Assembly (NCBI RefSeq): GCF_003173715.1
Contig: NZ_CP029550.1
Coordinates: forward strand, 2,480,001-2,544,000
Origin: Methylobacterium durans
Lineage (GTDB): Bacteria > Pseudomonadota > Alphaproteobacteria > Rhizobiales > Beijerinckiaceae
Length of the DNA: 64,000 bases
Direction of reading: 5' to 3'
Made by a program: the position numbers and the translations under genes. The notes under the pieces were generated by a model that was given only the letters and a program-made list of their open reading frames with translations, made no database searches and had not been told where the DNA came from. Shown here piece by piece: positions 53,313 through 63,189 of the stretch (position 1 is the first letter of the stretch; every line of letters begins with the position of its first letter).

Positions 53313-53482
53313 AAGGTCGCTGTTTCCGCCGCTCCGGCCGCGTGCTAAGCGTGCCGGCACGATCCCTTTGAGCGGCCCGGCGAGCGCCGGGCGCGCGTGG
53401 CCGGAAGGCATCGCGTCCCCATGGCGTCCTCGATGCGCCGCGTCGCGAGCCTTCGGGCAGCCCTCACCCTAGATCGCCCTTC

Positions 53483-55489
53483 ATGACGCATTCCGCCACA
53501 CCGAGCGTCCCCGCCGCTCAAGCCACAGCCGCGGGCGCTTCCGGCACGGCCCCCGTGGCCGGCGGACCCGCGCCCGGCGAGGGCGGCGGCGCCCTCGCGA
53601 CCTCGGCCGGTGTGCTGGACAGTCCCGAGGAGGGGCACGCCCCCGCGAGCTTCTGGACCCTCGTCGTCGGCTCCGTCGGCGTCGTCTACGGCGACATCGG
53701 CACGAGCCCGCTCTACGCCTTCCGCGAGGCGCTGGCGCCGGCGCGCGCCGACAACATCCTGCTCGCCGAGGAGGTGCTCGGCACCGCCTCGCTGATCCTG
53801 TGGGCCTTGCTCCTCATCGTCACGATCAAGTACGTCGCCATCCTCCTGCGGATGGACAACAACGGCGAGGGCGGCATCCTCTCGCTGATGGCGCTCGCCC
53901 GGAAGTCGCTCGGCGGCTCGCGCCTCGTCTTCACCCTCGGGCTCCTCGGCGCCTCGCTGTTCTACGGCGACGCCGTCATCACGCCCGCCATCTCCGTGCT
54001 CTCGGCGGTGGAAGGATTGAAGCTCGTCACCCCCGCCTTCGAGAACTCGGTGCTGCCGATCACGGTCGGCATCATCGTCGCGCTCTTCCTCGTGCAGAGC
54101 CGGGGCACCAGCAAGGTCGCGGCCTTCTTCGGGCCGGTCATGGTGGTGTGGTTCCTGGCGCTGGCGCTGGCCGCCCTGCCGCACATCCTCGCCAATCCCG
54201 GCGTGTTCTGGGCCTTCCACCCCTGGTACGCGGTCCACTACCTGCTCGGCCACGGCTCTGGCGCGCTGGTGGCGCTCGGCGCCGTCTTCCTGGCGGTGAC
54301 GGGAGCGGAGGCGCTGTTCGCCGATCTCGGCCATTTCGGGCGGCGCCCGATCCAGGTGGCGTGGCTCGGCCTCGTCGCGCCCTGCCTCGTCCTCAACTAC
54401 CTCGGCCAGACCGCGCTGGTGCTGGCGAAACCCGACACGACCGACCCGTTCTACCAGCTCGTCCCCGATTGGGGCCTGATCCCGATGGTGGTGCTGGCGA
54501 CGCTGGCGACGGTGACGGCGAGCCAGGCGGTGATCACCGGCGCCTTCTCGCTCTCGCGCCAGGCGATCCAGCTCGGCCTGCTGCCGCGCCTCGAGATCCG
54601 CCACACCTCGGAATCGCATTCGGGCCAGATCTACCTGCCGCAGATCAACCTGCTCCTGATGATCGGCGTCGTGGTGCTGGCGGTGCTGTTCCGCTCCTCC
54701 TCGGCGCTGGCCTCGGCCTACGGCATCGCCGTGACCGGGACGATGCTGCTCACCGCCTCGCTCTCCTTCATCGTGCTCTGGCGCTACTGGCGCTGGTCGC
54801 CGATCGCGGCCGCTGCGGCGATCATGCCCTTCATCGTGGTCGAGTTCCTGTTCATGCTCTCGAACCTCCTCAAGGTGTTCGAGGGTGGCTACGTGCCGCT
54901 GCTCGTGGCTGGCTGCCTCATCGTGCTGATGTGGACCTGGGTGCGGGGCGTCACCATCCTGTTCAACAAGACCCGCAAGACAGACGTGCCGCTGGTCGAG
55001 CTCGTCGGCATGCTGGAGAAGAGCCCGCCCCACCACGTACGCGGCACCGCGGTGTTCCTCACGAGCGATCCCGAGATCGCGCCCGCCGCCCTCCTGCACA
55101 ACCTCAAGCACAACAAGGTGCTGCACGAGAAGAACGTCGTCCTCACCGTCGAGACGGTCGACACGCCCCGCTCGAACGAGGCGGACAAGGTCCGCATCGA
55201 GCCGATCGGGCCGCATTTCTCGAAGGTCGTCATGAAGTTCGGCTACATGGAGCAGCCGAACATCCCCAAGACCCTGACCCTCCTGCGCAAGCAGGGCTTC
55301 AAGTTCGACATCATGGCGACGTCGTTCTTCCTGTCGCGCCGCTCGATCCGGCCGGCGGCGCATTCGGGCATGCCGCTCTGGCAGGACCGGATCTTCATCA
55401 CGCTCGCCAAGAACGCCAACGACGCGACGGACTTCTTCCAAATCCCCACGGGCCGCGTCGTCGAGGTCGGCACGCAGGTCACGGTTTGA
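53483..55489 (+). CDS. kup: Low-affinity potassium uptake protein, KUP family
   Basis: A 668-residue K+/H+ symporter. The first helix carries [20 protein letters not shown], the family signature, and about twelve helices follow up to residue 500 ([28 protein letters not shown] motif). A cytoplasmic C-terminal domain closes the protein. An Ala/Gly/Pro-rich N-terminal extension of about 50 residues is unusual. PtsN, elsewhere in this window, can regulate K+ transport in other bacteria. It is monocistronic. Confidence 0.95.
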   Translation: MTHSATPSVPAAQATAAGASGTAPVAGGPAPGEGGGALATSAGVLDSPEEGHAPASFWTLVVGSVGVVYGDIGTSPLYAFREALAPARADNILLAEEVLGTASLILWALLLIVTIKYVAILLRMDNNGEGGILSLMALARKSLGGSRLVFTLGLLGASLFYGDAVITPAISVLSAVEGLKLVTPAFENSVLPITVGIIVALFLVQSRGTSKVAAFFGPVMVVWFLALALAALPHILANPGVFWAFHPWYAVHYLLGHGSGALVALGAVFLAVTGAEALFADLGHFGRRPIQVAWLGLVAPCLVLNYLGQTALVLAKPDTTDPFYQLVPDWGLIPMVVLATLATVTASQAVITGAFSLSRQAIQLGLLPRLEIRHTSESHSGQIYLPQINLLLMIGVVVLAVLFRSSSALASAYGIAVTGTMLLTASLSFIVLWRYWRWSPIAAAAAIMPFIVVEFLFMLSNLLKVFEGGYVPLLVAGCLIVLMWTWVRGVTILFNKTRKTDVPLVELVGMLEKSPPHHVRGTAVFLTSDPEIAPAALLHNLKHNKVLHEKNVVLTVETVDTPRSNEADKVRIEPIGPHFSKVVMKFGYMEQPNIPKTLTLLRKQGFKFDIMATSFFLSRRSIRPAAHSGMPLWQDRIFITLAKNANDATDFFQIPTGRVVEVGTQVTV

Positions 55490-55755
55490 GGAGGTCCACG
55501 CGGCCTGTGCGAAAGGGCACAGACCATGCGTCCGGCGCAGGGTTCGGGCCTTCTCGGACGGCCTGCCCGTGTTGCCGTGCGGCCGATGCGTGCCCTAGAT
55601 TGAATTCATTCTGAAGACGGCGCGGACCGGGGGCGGTCGCGATTCTGGTCTCCCGTGCGGGGGATCCGGACGCGGGCACCCTGGCACCGCTTTGCGCTGC
55701 CCGGGGCACCCGCCGCCCCGCTCGGGCCCGTGCCTCACGGACAGGACGATGGCTG

Positions 55756-56241
55756 ATGATCAAACTCACCGTGAACGGAGCTGAGCGCAGCTTCGACGGC
55801 GATCCCGACATGCCCCTGCTCTGGTACCTCCGGGACGAGCTGGGGCTCACCGGCACCAAGTTCGGCTGCGGTCAGGCCCTCTGCGGCGCCTGCACGATCC
55901 ATCTCGGCGGCACGGCCGTGCGCGGCTGCGTCACCCCGGTCTCGGCGGCCGAGGGCCAGGCCGTGACGACGATCGAGGGCCTCTCGCCGGACGGCGAGCA
56001 CCCGGTCCAGGCCGCTTGGCGCGAGCTCAACGTCTCCCAGTGCGGCTATTGCCAGCCCGGCCAGATCATGCAGGCGGCCTCCCTCCTCAAGGATACGCCG
56101 CAGCCGACCGACGCCCAGATCGACGAGGTGATGAGCGGCAACCTCTGCCGCTGCGGCACCTATCCGCGCATCCGCGCCGCCATCCACCAGGCCGCCGGCC
56201 AGCCCAAATCCGCCCCCGGAGCCAAGGGAGAGCGCCTGTGA
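55756..56241 (+). CDS. 2Fe-2S subunit of a molybdenum hydroxylase (IorA-like)
   Basis: A 161-residue small subunit with two 2Fe-2S clusters. The plant-type ferredoxin cluster has [17 protein letters not shown] plus an early Cys, and the second has [10 protein letters not shown] and [12 protein letters not shown]. These two clusters pass electrons from the molybdenum site. The family matches the alpha subunit of isoquinoline 1-oxidoreductase. The substrate in this organism is unknown. Its stop overlaps the GTG start of the large subunit by four bases. Confidence 0.92.
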   Translation: MIKLTVNGAERSFDGDPDMPLLWYLRDELGLTGTKFGCGQALCGACTIHLGGTAVRGCVTPVSAAEGQAVTTIEGLSPDGEHPVQAAWRELNVSQCGYCQPGQIMQAASLLKDTPQPTDAQIDEVMSGNLCRCGTYPRIRAAIHQAAGQPKSAPGAKGERL

Positions 56242-58580
56242 TCCACGACGCCAAGCTGATGGCCGAACTCGCGGCCGAGACCCCGAAGGCCGCCGTGCCG
56301 GCCGTCCTCGCCAATGTCAGCCGCCGCGCGGTGCTGGGCGGCCTCGGCGCCTTCGCGCTCGCCCTCTCGCTGCGTGAGCGCGCGGAGGCCGAGGAGAAGA
56401 AGGACGAGCCCAAGAAATTCGGCGCCGACGGCATGCCGAACGGCTGGAAGGACGATCCGAAGGTTTTCGTCGCCATCGCGCCCGACGGCACCGTGACGGT
56501 GACGAACCATCGCTCCGAGATGGGCCAGGGCGTGCGCACCTCGGTCGCCCTCGTGGTGGCCGACGAGCTCGAGGCCGAGTGGTCGAAGGTCAAGGTCGTC
56601 CAGGCCTGGGGCGAGGAGACCCGCTTCGGCAACCAGGACACCGACGGCTCGCGCAGCCTGCGCCACTTCTTCCAGCATTTCCGCCATGTCGGCGCCGCCG
56701 CCCGCCTGATGCTGCGCGAGGCCGCCGCCAAGCAATGGGGCGTGCCGGTCTCCGAGGTCACGGCCGAGAAGCACGTCGTCGCCCACGCCAAGTCGAAGCG
56801 CCAGATGGGCTACGGCGAGGCCGCGGCGGCTGCCGCCGCGCTTCCCGTCCCGGCCCGCGAGAGTGTCGCTCTGAAGGATCCGAAGGCCTTCCGCTACATC
56901 GGCAAGGGCGAGATCGGCCTCATCGACAACCGGGACATCACGACCGGCAAGGCGATCTACGGCCTCGACACCCGCCTCGACGGGATGCTCTACGCGCTCA
57001 TCGCCCGCCCGCCCGTCTACGGCGGCAAGGTCGCGAGCCTCGACGATTCGGAGGCCAAGAAGGTCCCCGGCGTCGTGAAGATCTTCCAGATCGAGGGCGC
57101 GCCGATCCCCTCCGAATTCATGCCGCTTGGCGGCGTGGCGGTGGTGGCCAAGAACACCTGGGCGGCCATGAAGGCGCGCGACGCCCTCAAGATCACCTGG
57201 GACGACGGCCCGAACGCGGGCTACGACACCGACGCCTTCCGGGGCGAGCTGGAGAAGGCGGCCCGCGCGCCCGGCAAGGTGGTGCGCAACCAGGGCGACG
57301 TGGACGGCGCCCTGGCCAAGGCCAAGAAGCGGCTCACGGCCGAGTATTTCGTGCCCCACCTCGTCCAGGCGCCGATGGAGCCCCCGGCCGCGGTGGCCTT
57401 CGTGAAGGACGGGGTCTGCGAGGCCTGGGCCTGCACACAGGGTCCGCAGGCGGCCCATGACCGCCTCGTCAAGGCCCTCAAGCTCCCGGCCGACAAGGTG
57501 AAGGTGAACGTCACGCTGCTCGGCGGCGGCTTCGGCCGCAAGTCGAAGCCCGACTACGTGGTCGAGGCCGCGCTCTGTTCGCAGGCGGTCGGCGGCGCGC
57601 CGGTCAAGCTCACTTGGACCCGCGAGGACGACATCCATCACGGCTACTACCACACGATCTCGGTGGAGCACGTGGAGGCCGGCCTCGACGAGAAGGGCAT
57701 GCCGGTGGCCTGGCTCCACCGCTCGACCGCGCCGACGATCGGCTCAATCTTCGCGCCGGACCCGAAGCACGAGCTGCCCTTCGAGCTCGGCATGGGCCTC
57801 GTCAACACGCCCTTCAACGTGCCCAACATCCGGCTGGAGAACCCGGAAGCCGCAGCCCACGTGCGCATCGGCTGGTTCCGCTCTGTCTCGAACATCCCGC
57901 ACGCGTTCGCGATCCAGTCCTTCGTGGCCGAGCTCGCGCACGAGGCGGGCCGCGACCCGAAGGACTACCTGCTCGATCTGATCGGCCCCGACCGGAAGAT
58001 CGACCCGACCGAGATCGGTGATGTCTGGAACTACGGCGAGGATCCGAAGCGCTACCCGATCGAGACGGGGCGCCTGCGCCGCGTCATCGAGGCGGCGGCG
58101 GGCGGCATCGGCTGGGGCCGCAAGATGGAGAAGGGCCGCGGCCTCGGCATCGCTGGCCATTACAGCTTCGTCACCTACACGGCGGTCGCGGCCGAGGTGG
58201 CGGTGAGCGACAAGGGACAGGTCGCGGTCAAGCGCGTCCACATCGCGGTCGATTGCGGGCCGCAGGTGAACCCGGAGCGGGTGCGCTCGCAGATGGAGGG
58301 CGCGGTGGTGATGGGGATGGGCCTCGCGCTCACCTCCGAGATCACCTTCAAGCAGGGAAGGGCGCAGCAGAACAACTTCGACGGTTACGAGATTGTCCGG
58401 ATCGACGCCGCCCCGGAGGTCCACGTCCATCTGCTGCCCAACCCGGATTACCGGGCCCCGCTCGGCGGCGTCGGCGAGCCGGGCGTGCCCCCCGTGGCGC
58501 CCGCCATCGCCAACGCCGTCTTCGCGGCCACGGGCCGGCGCATCCGCGAGCTGCCGATCCGCGACAAGCTGAGCGCCTGA
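56238..58580 (+). CDS. Molybdopterin-binding large subunit of a molybdenum hydroxylase (IorB-like)
   Basis: A 780-residue periplasmic-type subunit. A twin-arginine-like segment ([20 protein letters not shown]) near residue 30 suggests Tat export with the small subunit. Visible landmarks are [35 protein letters not shown] and near the end [20 protein letters not shown], which holds the catalytic glutamate. Electrons are probably passed to a cytochrome, whose gene is not here. The GTG start is coupled to iorA (GTGA). Reactions are hydroxylations of N-heterocycles or aldehydes; the substrate is unknown. Confidence 0.92.
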   Translation: MIHDAKLMAELAAETPKAAVPAVLANVSRRAVLGGLGAFALALSLRERAEAEEKKDEPKKFGADGMPNGWKDDPKVFVAIAPDGTVTVTNHRSEMGQGVRTSVALVVADELEAEWSKVKVVQAWGEETRFGNQDTDGSRSLRHFFQHFRHVGAAARLMLREAAAKQWGVPVSEVTAEKHVVAHAKSKRQMGYGEAAAAAAALPVPARESVALKDPKAFRYIGKGEIGLIDNRDITTGKAIYGLDTRLDGMLYALIARPPVYGGKVASLDDSEAKKVPGVVKIFQIEGAPIPSEFMPLGGVAVVAKNTWAAMKARDALKITWDDGPNAGYDTDAFRGELEKAARAPGKVVRNQGDVDGALAKAKKRLTAEYFVPHLVQAPMEPPAAVAFVKDGVCEAWACTQGPQAAHDRLVKALKLPADKVKVNVTLLGGGFGRKSKPDYVVEAALCSQAVGGAPVKLTWTREDDIHHGYYHTISVEHVEAGLDEKGMPVAWLHRSTAPTIGSIFAPDPKHELPFELGMGLVNTPFNVPNIRLENPEAAAHVRIGWFRSVSNIPHAFAIQSFVAELAHEAGRDPKDYLLDLIGPDRKIDPTEIGDVWNYGEDPKRYPIETGRLRRVIEAAAGGIGWGRKMEKGRGLGIAGHYSFVTYTAVAAEVAVSDKGQVAVKRVHIAVDCGPQVNPERVRSQMEGAVVMGMGLALTSEITFKQGRAQQNNFDGYEIVRIDAAPEVHVHLLPNPDYRAPLGGVGEPGVPPVAPAIANAVFAATGRRIRELPIRDKLSA

Positions 58581-58622
58581 CGGCGTGGCTTCCTCTCCTC
58601 CTATTGGGGGGGAGGGGAGGTC

Positions 58623-58681
58623 CGCCCCGGGATCGCGGGACCGCCGTGACGCGTTCCTCCCGCGATTCCCATCCCGGGGCG
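58623..58681. repeat. Nested inverted repeat after iorB
   Basis: An outer pair CGCCCCGGGAT/ATCCCGGGGCG and an inner pair CGCGGGA/TCCCGCG can form an 18-pair interrupted hairpin. A CCTCTCC-GGGGAGG-rich palindrome precedes it at 58590-58620 and recalls the hairpin of copies A and B. It lies 42 bases past the iorB stop and may end transcription. Confidence 0.55.
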
Positions 58682-58725
58682 TCTCGCCCGAAACGGCGCC
58701 ACCCGAAACCGAGGATCCTCCGCCT

Positions 58726-59118
58726 ATGACGCGTCTCGTCCGGCCGCTCGCCGCCTGTCTCACCCTCGCCCTGGCGATCCTGCCCGGGGCAGCCCTGGCC
58801 TCGCCGTGCGGGGATCAGATCGCGGCCCTCGACAAGCGCGTGAAGGACGAGGCGCGGGAGGCGATCTCGGCCTCGACGAGCGGCAAGTCCGTCGCCGCGG
58901 CCCGCGAGGGTCAGGGGATCGAGCCCGGCCGGGCCGGACAGCCCTCCGTGTCCGAGGCGCCCCCCGACAAGTCGGCCGAGGCCGGCAAGGGGGCGGACAA
59001 GGCGCAGCAGGCCAAGGTCGCCCTCGACGAGGCGCGCACCGCCGACACGAAGGGGGATGCCAAGGGCTGCGAGGCGGCCGTGGCGCGGGCCAAGCAGGAA
59101 CTCGCCGCGAGCCCGTGA
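58726..59118 (+). CDS. Small secreted Ala/Lys-rich protein
   Basis: A 130-residue exported protein. Signal peptide LVRPLAACLTLALAILPGAA ends at ALAS. The mature protein starts PCGDQIAALDKRVKDEAREA and has a second cysteine in GDAKGCEAAVARAKQEL, so a disulfide is likely, with a helical charged body. The ATG follows GAGGA. Function unknown; small helical periplasmic proteins of this kind are common in Methylobacterium-type genomes, as far as I recall. Confidence 0.75.
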   Translation: MTRLVRPLAACLTLALAILPGAALASPCGDQIAALDKRVKDEAREAISASTSGKSVAAAREGQGIEPGRAGQPSVSEAPPDKSAEAGKGADKAQQAKVALDEARTADTKGDAKGCEAAVARAKQELAASP

Positions 59119-59411
59119 GCCCGAATGGGGCGGGGCGCCCGTGCCGGGTGCCCCGCCCGCTGCTCCGTGGAGTTTCCCCCGGACCCGGGCCGCCTGAGCG
59201 GCGGTCTTCCGCGGCTCCCGACCTTGCGGGAGCGGGCCCTCCTACGGCACGGGCGGGCGGAAGGTTTCAGCGCGGGCGGGACGAAGGGTCGGTTGCGCCT
59301 GCAACGCAATCTCCCGGGGCTCGCGACGCAATCGGCCTGCAATATGCCGCCGTTAACTCCGTCCCCAACGAGAGCCGGCCGTGACGCGGGCTCCACCACG
59401 AGGGGACGACC

Positions 59412-59537
59412 ATGATGCGCGATCTCATCAAGCTCTTCGCTGCCGGCACCATCCTGACGGCCTACGCGCTCGTCGTGCCGAGCCTGGCCGAGACGGGATT
59501 GGGGGAAAGGCCGGTTCGGATCGCCTCGACCTTCTGA
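59412..59537 (+). CDS. 41-residue secreted or membrane peptide
   Basis: A short ORF with GAGGGG seven bases before ATGATG. The product begins MMRDLIKLFAAGTILTAYAL, a signal-peptide-like segment ending near PSLAET, followed by only about 15 residues (GLGERPVRIASTF). The strong ribosome site and clean hydrophobic core support translation. It could be an inner-membrane peptide with uncleaved helix. No known family recognised. Confidence 0.62.
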   Translation: MMRDLIKLFAAGTILTAYALVVPSLAETGLGERPVRIASTF

Positions 59538-59634
59538 GGTCGAGCCCGAGAACAAGGGGAAGTTGAATTCCGAGCCGTGACGGCCGAAGGGCCTTCCGGG
59601 ATAGGGGCGGATCGCTCCGCCCCGGGAGTCGCGC

Positions 59635-59856
59635 TCAGGCGCTGGCGCGCAGCGCGTGCTTGTTGCCGTTCAGGCCAGCACACAGATCGTCGACTTCGGT
59701 CAAATCCAGAGCGTCACCATTCTCGCTCGCGATAGCATCGATAAGATGATCCTGTCTCGGATCGAAAGGATGCCCCTGCATCCGGTAGAATTGGTAATAG
59801 CGCAGAGCCGCAAGGACGGTATCACGCTCGCGGGCAGTCACAGTTATGTTCTGCAT
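59635..59856 (-). CDS. Small hypothetical protein
   Basis: A 73-residue soluble protein starting MQNITVTARERDTVLAALRY, with the distinctive aromatic run YYQFYRMQGHPFDP, then RQDHLIDAIASENGDALDLT and a DLCAGLN end. Base composition is less GC-rich than its neighbours. Mixed helix content with acidic C-terminal half. No motif I can name. It is convergent with the 41-residue peptide gene. Confidence 0.72.
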   Translation of the reverse strand: MQNITVTARERDTVLAALRYYQFYRMQGHPFDPRQDHLIDAIASENGDALDLTEVDDLCAGLNGNKHALRASA

Positions 59857-60190
59857 GGGCCGTTTATTCCCCTAAGGCTGCAACGAACGCTTGGGAGAGG
59901 CCGCGCGACGACTCAACCAAGCTTGACTGTTGTAACCCTTCGGCAACGGGGGCGTCCATATCTTGACGCGCGCGGTCGTGGTGATTCGGGCGCGGCTCCC
60001 GACGGGGCCGGGGCCGCGCCGGCCCGATAAGTCGTTGGGCCGAGTTACGTCCTGCAGTTGCAGGGACGTCTCCGTACGGAGCGGGGGCAACCCCGCGCTG
60101 GATCGTAGCGCGGCGCGGCCCCCTTGCCGAGCCCTTCGCCGAGCACCTGCGACCTCCCTGCCGAGCCACTTGCCGAGCCTTTCGGGCAGC
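59857..60190. other. Intergenic region with irregular short repeats
   Basis: The right end (about 60119-60190) has four to five irregular copies of a CTTGCCGAGCC-like unit, similar to the 13-bp block near 53.25 kb; GCCACTTGCCGAGCC at 60165-60179 is nearly identical to part of that block. An open frame continuing from the sirtuin crosses this region only because of the frameshift. Confidence 0.5.
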
Positions 60191-60903
60191 TCAACCGAGG
60201 CCGTGGCCGGCGAGGAAGGCGGGCACGATCTCCCCGCCGGCCCGTAGCGCCTCTCGTCGAACAGGGCCGCGTTGTCGGAGGGCTCCAGGTTCACCTCGCA
60301 GGTGCGGATGCCGAGCCGGCGCGCCTGCGCGACGTAGCCCGCGGCCGGATAGACGGAGCCAGAGGTGCCGACGGCGACGAAGAGATCGGCGCGCGCCAGG
60401 GCCGCGTCGATCGCCTCCAGATGCATCGGCATCTCGCCGAACCAGACGATGTCGGGCCGCAGGCCGATGCGCGCGCAGTGGGGGCAGGGATCCGTGCGCG
60501 CGATGTCGTCGCGGCAGGCGAAGGTGTGGCCGCACTCCGTGCAGCGGGCCCTCAGGAGCTCGCCGTGCATGTGCACCACACCGCGCGCGCCGCCCCGCTC
60601 GTGCAGGTCGTCGACGTTCTGCGTGCACAGGAACAGCTCTCCCCCCGCCGCGGCGAGCCGCGCCTCGGCCCGCGCGAGCGCCCGGTGGGCGGGGTTCGGC
60701 TCGGCCGCCAGCGCGTTGCGGCGGCGCCAGTTGTAGAAGTCGAGCACGGTGTCGGGATCGGCCGCGAAGGCTTCCGGCGTCGCGAGCCGCAACGGGTCGA
60801 AACGGTCCCAGATCCCGCCCCGGTCCCGGAAGGTGCCGAGACCGCTCTCCGCCGAGATGCCGGCGCCGGTAAGGACGAAGATCCGCGAGAGAGGGGAGGC
60901 CAT
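60191..60903 (-). pseudogene. cobB: Sirtuin NAD-dependent deacylase, frameshift near C-terminus
   Basis: A class III sirtuin of 237 residues after repair. LTGAGISAESG binds NAD, TQNVDDLHERGG follows, the catalytic histidine is H113 (VVHMHGELLRARC), and the zinc cysteines are CTEC at 121-124 and CPHC at 140-143. Y57 and R60 in FYNWRRR match the acyl-selective SIRT5/CobB type that removes succinyl groups as well as acetyl. The CCCC at 60232-60235 (GGGG on the coding strand) appears one base short; adding it gives GEIVPAFLAGHGLG and a stop at 60191. As read, the frame runs on to 59872 with unrelated sequence. Confidence 0.83.
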
Positions 60904-60924
60904 GCCCCGATTGTACGCGGCCCC

Positions 60925-62670
60925 TCAGATCAGTTCCACGGCCGCGTCGGGGAAGCGGATCGCGAAGGTGGCGCCCCGGCCGGGGCCCTCGCTCTCGGCC
61001 GTGGCGCGGCCGCCGTGCAGCTCCGCGATGCGCTTGACGATGGAGAGGCCGAGGCCGGTCGAGCCCTCGCCCGCGGTGGGCTTCGCCGAGAGGCGCTGGA
61101 ATCGCCCGAACAGGCGTCCCGCATCCTCCGGCGAGAGGCCGGGACCGTGGTCGCTGACGGCGCAGACCGTCTCGCCCGCCTCCCGCCCGACCGCGATCCG
61201 GATCGCGCCGCTGGGGAAGCTGTACTTGATCGCGTTCGAGACGAGGTTGTCGATCGCCTCGCGCAGCCGCTCCGTGTCGCCGCAGAGCCAGGTTTCGGCC
61301 GGGAGCGCCGCCTCCAGGCTCTGCCCCTTCAGGTCGGCGAGCGGCCGGTTCGCCTCGCAGACCTCGCGGGCGAGGGCGGCGAGGTCCACGGGCTCCCGCC
61401 GCAGGCTGATGTCGAGGGCGTCGTTCATGGCATCCGCCATCAGGCTCTCGATCATGCCGGTCAGGCGCTTGGCCGAGCTGCGGATGTGGTCGGCCTGCGC
61501 GCGCATCTGCTCCACGGGCGGCGGGCTCATCCCGGTCAGGTCGTTGAGCATCTCGGCCCGCCCCAGGATGACCGCGAGCGGGTTCTTGAGATCGTGGGCG
61601 ATGGTGCCGAGGATCTCGGTCTTGAGGCCGTTGGCCCGGCGCAGGTCCGAGCGCTGCATGCCGAGGCGCCGGTTGGCTCGGATCAGCTCGGCGGTGCGCT
61701 CGACCACGCGCTGCTCGAGGCCGACATTCGCCTGCTGCAATTGCTCGTAGAGGATGACGTTGTCGAAGGCGATCGAGAGCCGGCTCGTGAACAGGTCGAT
61801 CAGCGCCCGGTCGGTGTCGGAGAGCGAGCGGTCGGCGTCGATCAGCGCCACGATCTCGCTGCCGCTGGAGGTCTCGAGATAGAGGGTCGAGCAGCGGGTC
61901 CCGAAGCTGTGGCGGCGCTCGGAGAAGGTGCGCGCCACGATCGGGTGCACGTCCGCGTCGAGGGGCCAAGCCGGCTCGCGGCCCATGTAATGGTGATAGC
62001 AGCCGGAGCCCGCGAGCACGCAGAAGCGCTCGTCCGCGCCCCCGTTCTCGCGCAGGACCAGGATGCCCGCGCAATCGACGTTGAGGAGCGAGGCGACCTG
62101 GGTGAGCATCCCTTCGGCGAGGAGCTGCATCGACTTGTGGTCGAGGAGCATCGGGGCGGCGTCGATGATGATCTCGAGGCCCCGCCGGGTCTCGTCGAGC
62201 CGCTTCAATTGCTGGTAGGCGCGAAGCGCCGCCGTGAGGCTCGTGAAGAGCTTGTCGGCGGTCAGTTCCGTCTTCGCCTTGTAGTCGTTGATGTCGTAAT
62301 CGACGATGACGCGCCGCTCCGGCGCCTGCCCCGGCTGGCCCGTGCGCAGGATGATGCGCGCCGTCTCGTCCCGCAATTCGCGGCGGATGAAGTCGACGAG
62401 GACGAGGCCGGCATCGTCCGTCTCCATCACCACGTCGAGGAGCACCACGGCGATGTCGCGGCGCGCCCGCAGGAGAGCGCGCGCCTCCTCGGCGGAATGG
62501 GCGGAGAGGATCTCGAGCCCCCGCCCGTCGAGCATGTAGCCGGCGAGCGCGTAGCGAGTGCCCTCGTGCACCGCCGGGTCGTCGTCGACGACCGCGACGG
62601 CCCAAGTCCCGGCCCGCTCTGGCAGGGACGGCACCTCGTCCGGGATCAGGTGGAGGATATCGTCGTCCAT
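60925..62670 (-). CDS. Receiver-DUF3369-histidine kinase hybrid
   Basis: A 581-residue signalling protein. The receiver (D29-D31, phosphoacceptor D79 in VVLLDVVMETDD, K131 in DYKAK) is followed by DUF3369 (about 160-310, LLDHKSMQLLAEGMLTQVAS), a short coiled coil, a HisKA domain with H359 (TIAHDLKNPLAVILG) and an ATPase domain (NLVSNAIKYSF, DHGPGLSPEDAG, GSTGLGLSIVKRI). A receiver placed before the kinase means it can be tuned by another kinase. No membrane segment, so it is cytoplasmic. The ATG at 62670 is preferred over a TTG at 62694. Confidence 0.92.
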   Translation of the reverse strand: MDDDILHLIPDEVPSLPERAGTWAVAVVDDDPAVHEGTRYALAGYMLDGRGLEILSAHSAEEARALLRARRDIAVVLLDVVMETDDAGLVLVDFIRRELRDETARIILRTGQPGQAPERRVIVDYDINDYKAKTELTADKLFTSLTAALRAYQQLKRLDETRRGLEIIIDAAPMLLDHKSMQLLAEGMLTQVASLLNVDCAGILVLRENGGADERFCVLAGSGCYHHYMGREPAWPLDADVHPIVARTFSERRHSFGTRCSTLYLETSSGSEIVALIDADRSLSDTDRALIDLFTSRLSIAFDNVILYEQLQQANVGLEQRVVERTAELIRANRRLGMQRSDLRRANGLKTEILGTIAHDLKNPLAVILGRAEMLNDLTGMSPPPVEQMRAQADHIRSSAKRLTGMIESLMADAMNDALDISLRREPVDLAALAREVCEANRPLADLKGQSLEAALPAETWLCGDTERLREAIDNLVSNAIKYSFPSGAIRIAVGREAGETVCAVSDHGPGLSPEDAGRLFGRFQRLSAKPTAGEGSTGLGLSIVKRIAELHGGRATAESEGPGRGATFAIRFPDAAVELI

Positions 62671-63189
62671 CGTACCGTTCCGATCGGGCCGCAACCGCGG
62701 GTTTCATGACTCCGGCGCCGATGGGGCCGCATTGTCCTCAAGCCGGCTGGAGATGAAAGCGCATTGTGGCGGCCGTACGGTGGGTTCGGTGCGGGAGAGC
62801 ACCAACTACAGCGATCGCGTCCGTGCATCCCTAACCTGTTGATCGGCCTGTGCGCCCCGCCCCCTCCCAGTCCTCAAGACTGTGGAACGCCGCGACCGCG
62901 CCCTGGCATACGGCCTGCGTTCAGGCTTGATGATCCGGCCGGACCGCCCTCGATAGGTTTCGCGAAGATCCGAGGGGAACCGGCCGGCGGTGAAAAGCGA
63001 TCGTTGACAGGACGGGGCGCGCGTCGCCAGAGGGGCTCAGATGATGCATGATGCAATCCTGCGGTGTAGCAACGCCGGGCATCCGCGGATGCCCGACCGC
63101 CCGTTGCGAGCCCCCGCGACCGATCCCGACACCCGCGTGCCCCCCAGCCCGATGCGCCAGACCCGAACCGAGCCGGGACGGAGCCGCCC
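62671..63189. other. Divergent intergenic region between two signalling genes
   Basis: No credible gene. It contains an 18-base perfect palindrome (63077-63094) and a TGATGCATGATGCA stretch at about 63041-63055. Promoters for both neighbouring genes must be here. Confidence 0.5.
63077..63094. promoter_or_regulatory. 18-base perfect palindrome upstream of response regulator
   Basis: GGGCATCCGCGGATGCCC is its own reverse complement and lies 95 bases before the regulator start. It could be a dimer-binding operator, for instance autoregulatory, or simply a hairpin. Function is inferred from symmetry and place. Confidence 0.42.

Noticed and set aside
53345..55441. Minus-strand open frame of 698 codons opposite kup
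   Set aside because: Composition is dominated by Arg, His, Glu and Asp as expected for an antisense frame; kup is complete on the plus strand.
62764..63051. Open frame of 95 codons between the signalling genes
   Set aside because: Mixed composition without ribosome site or domain; more likely promoter DNA.
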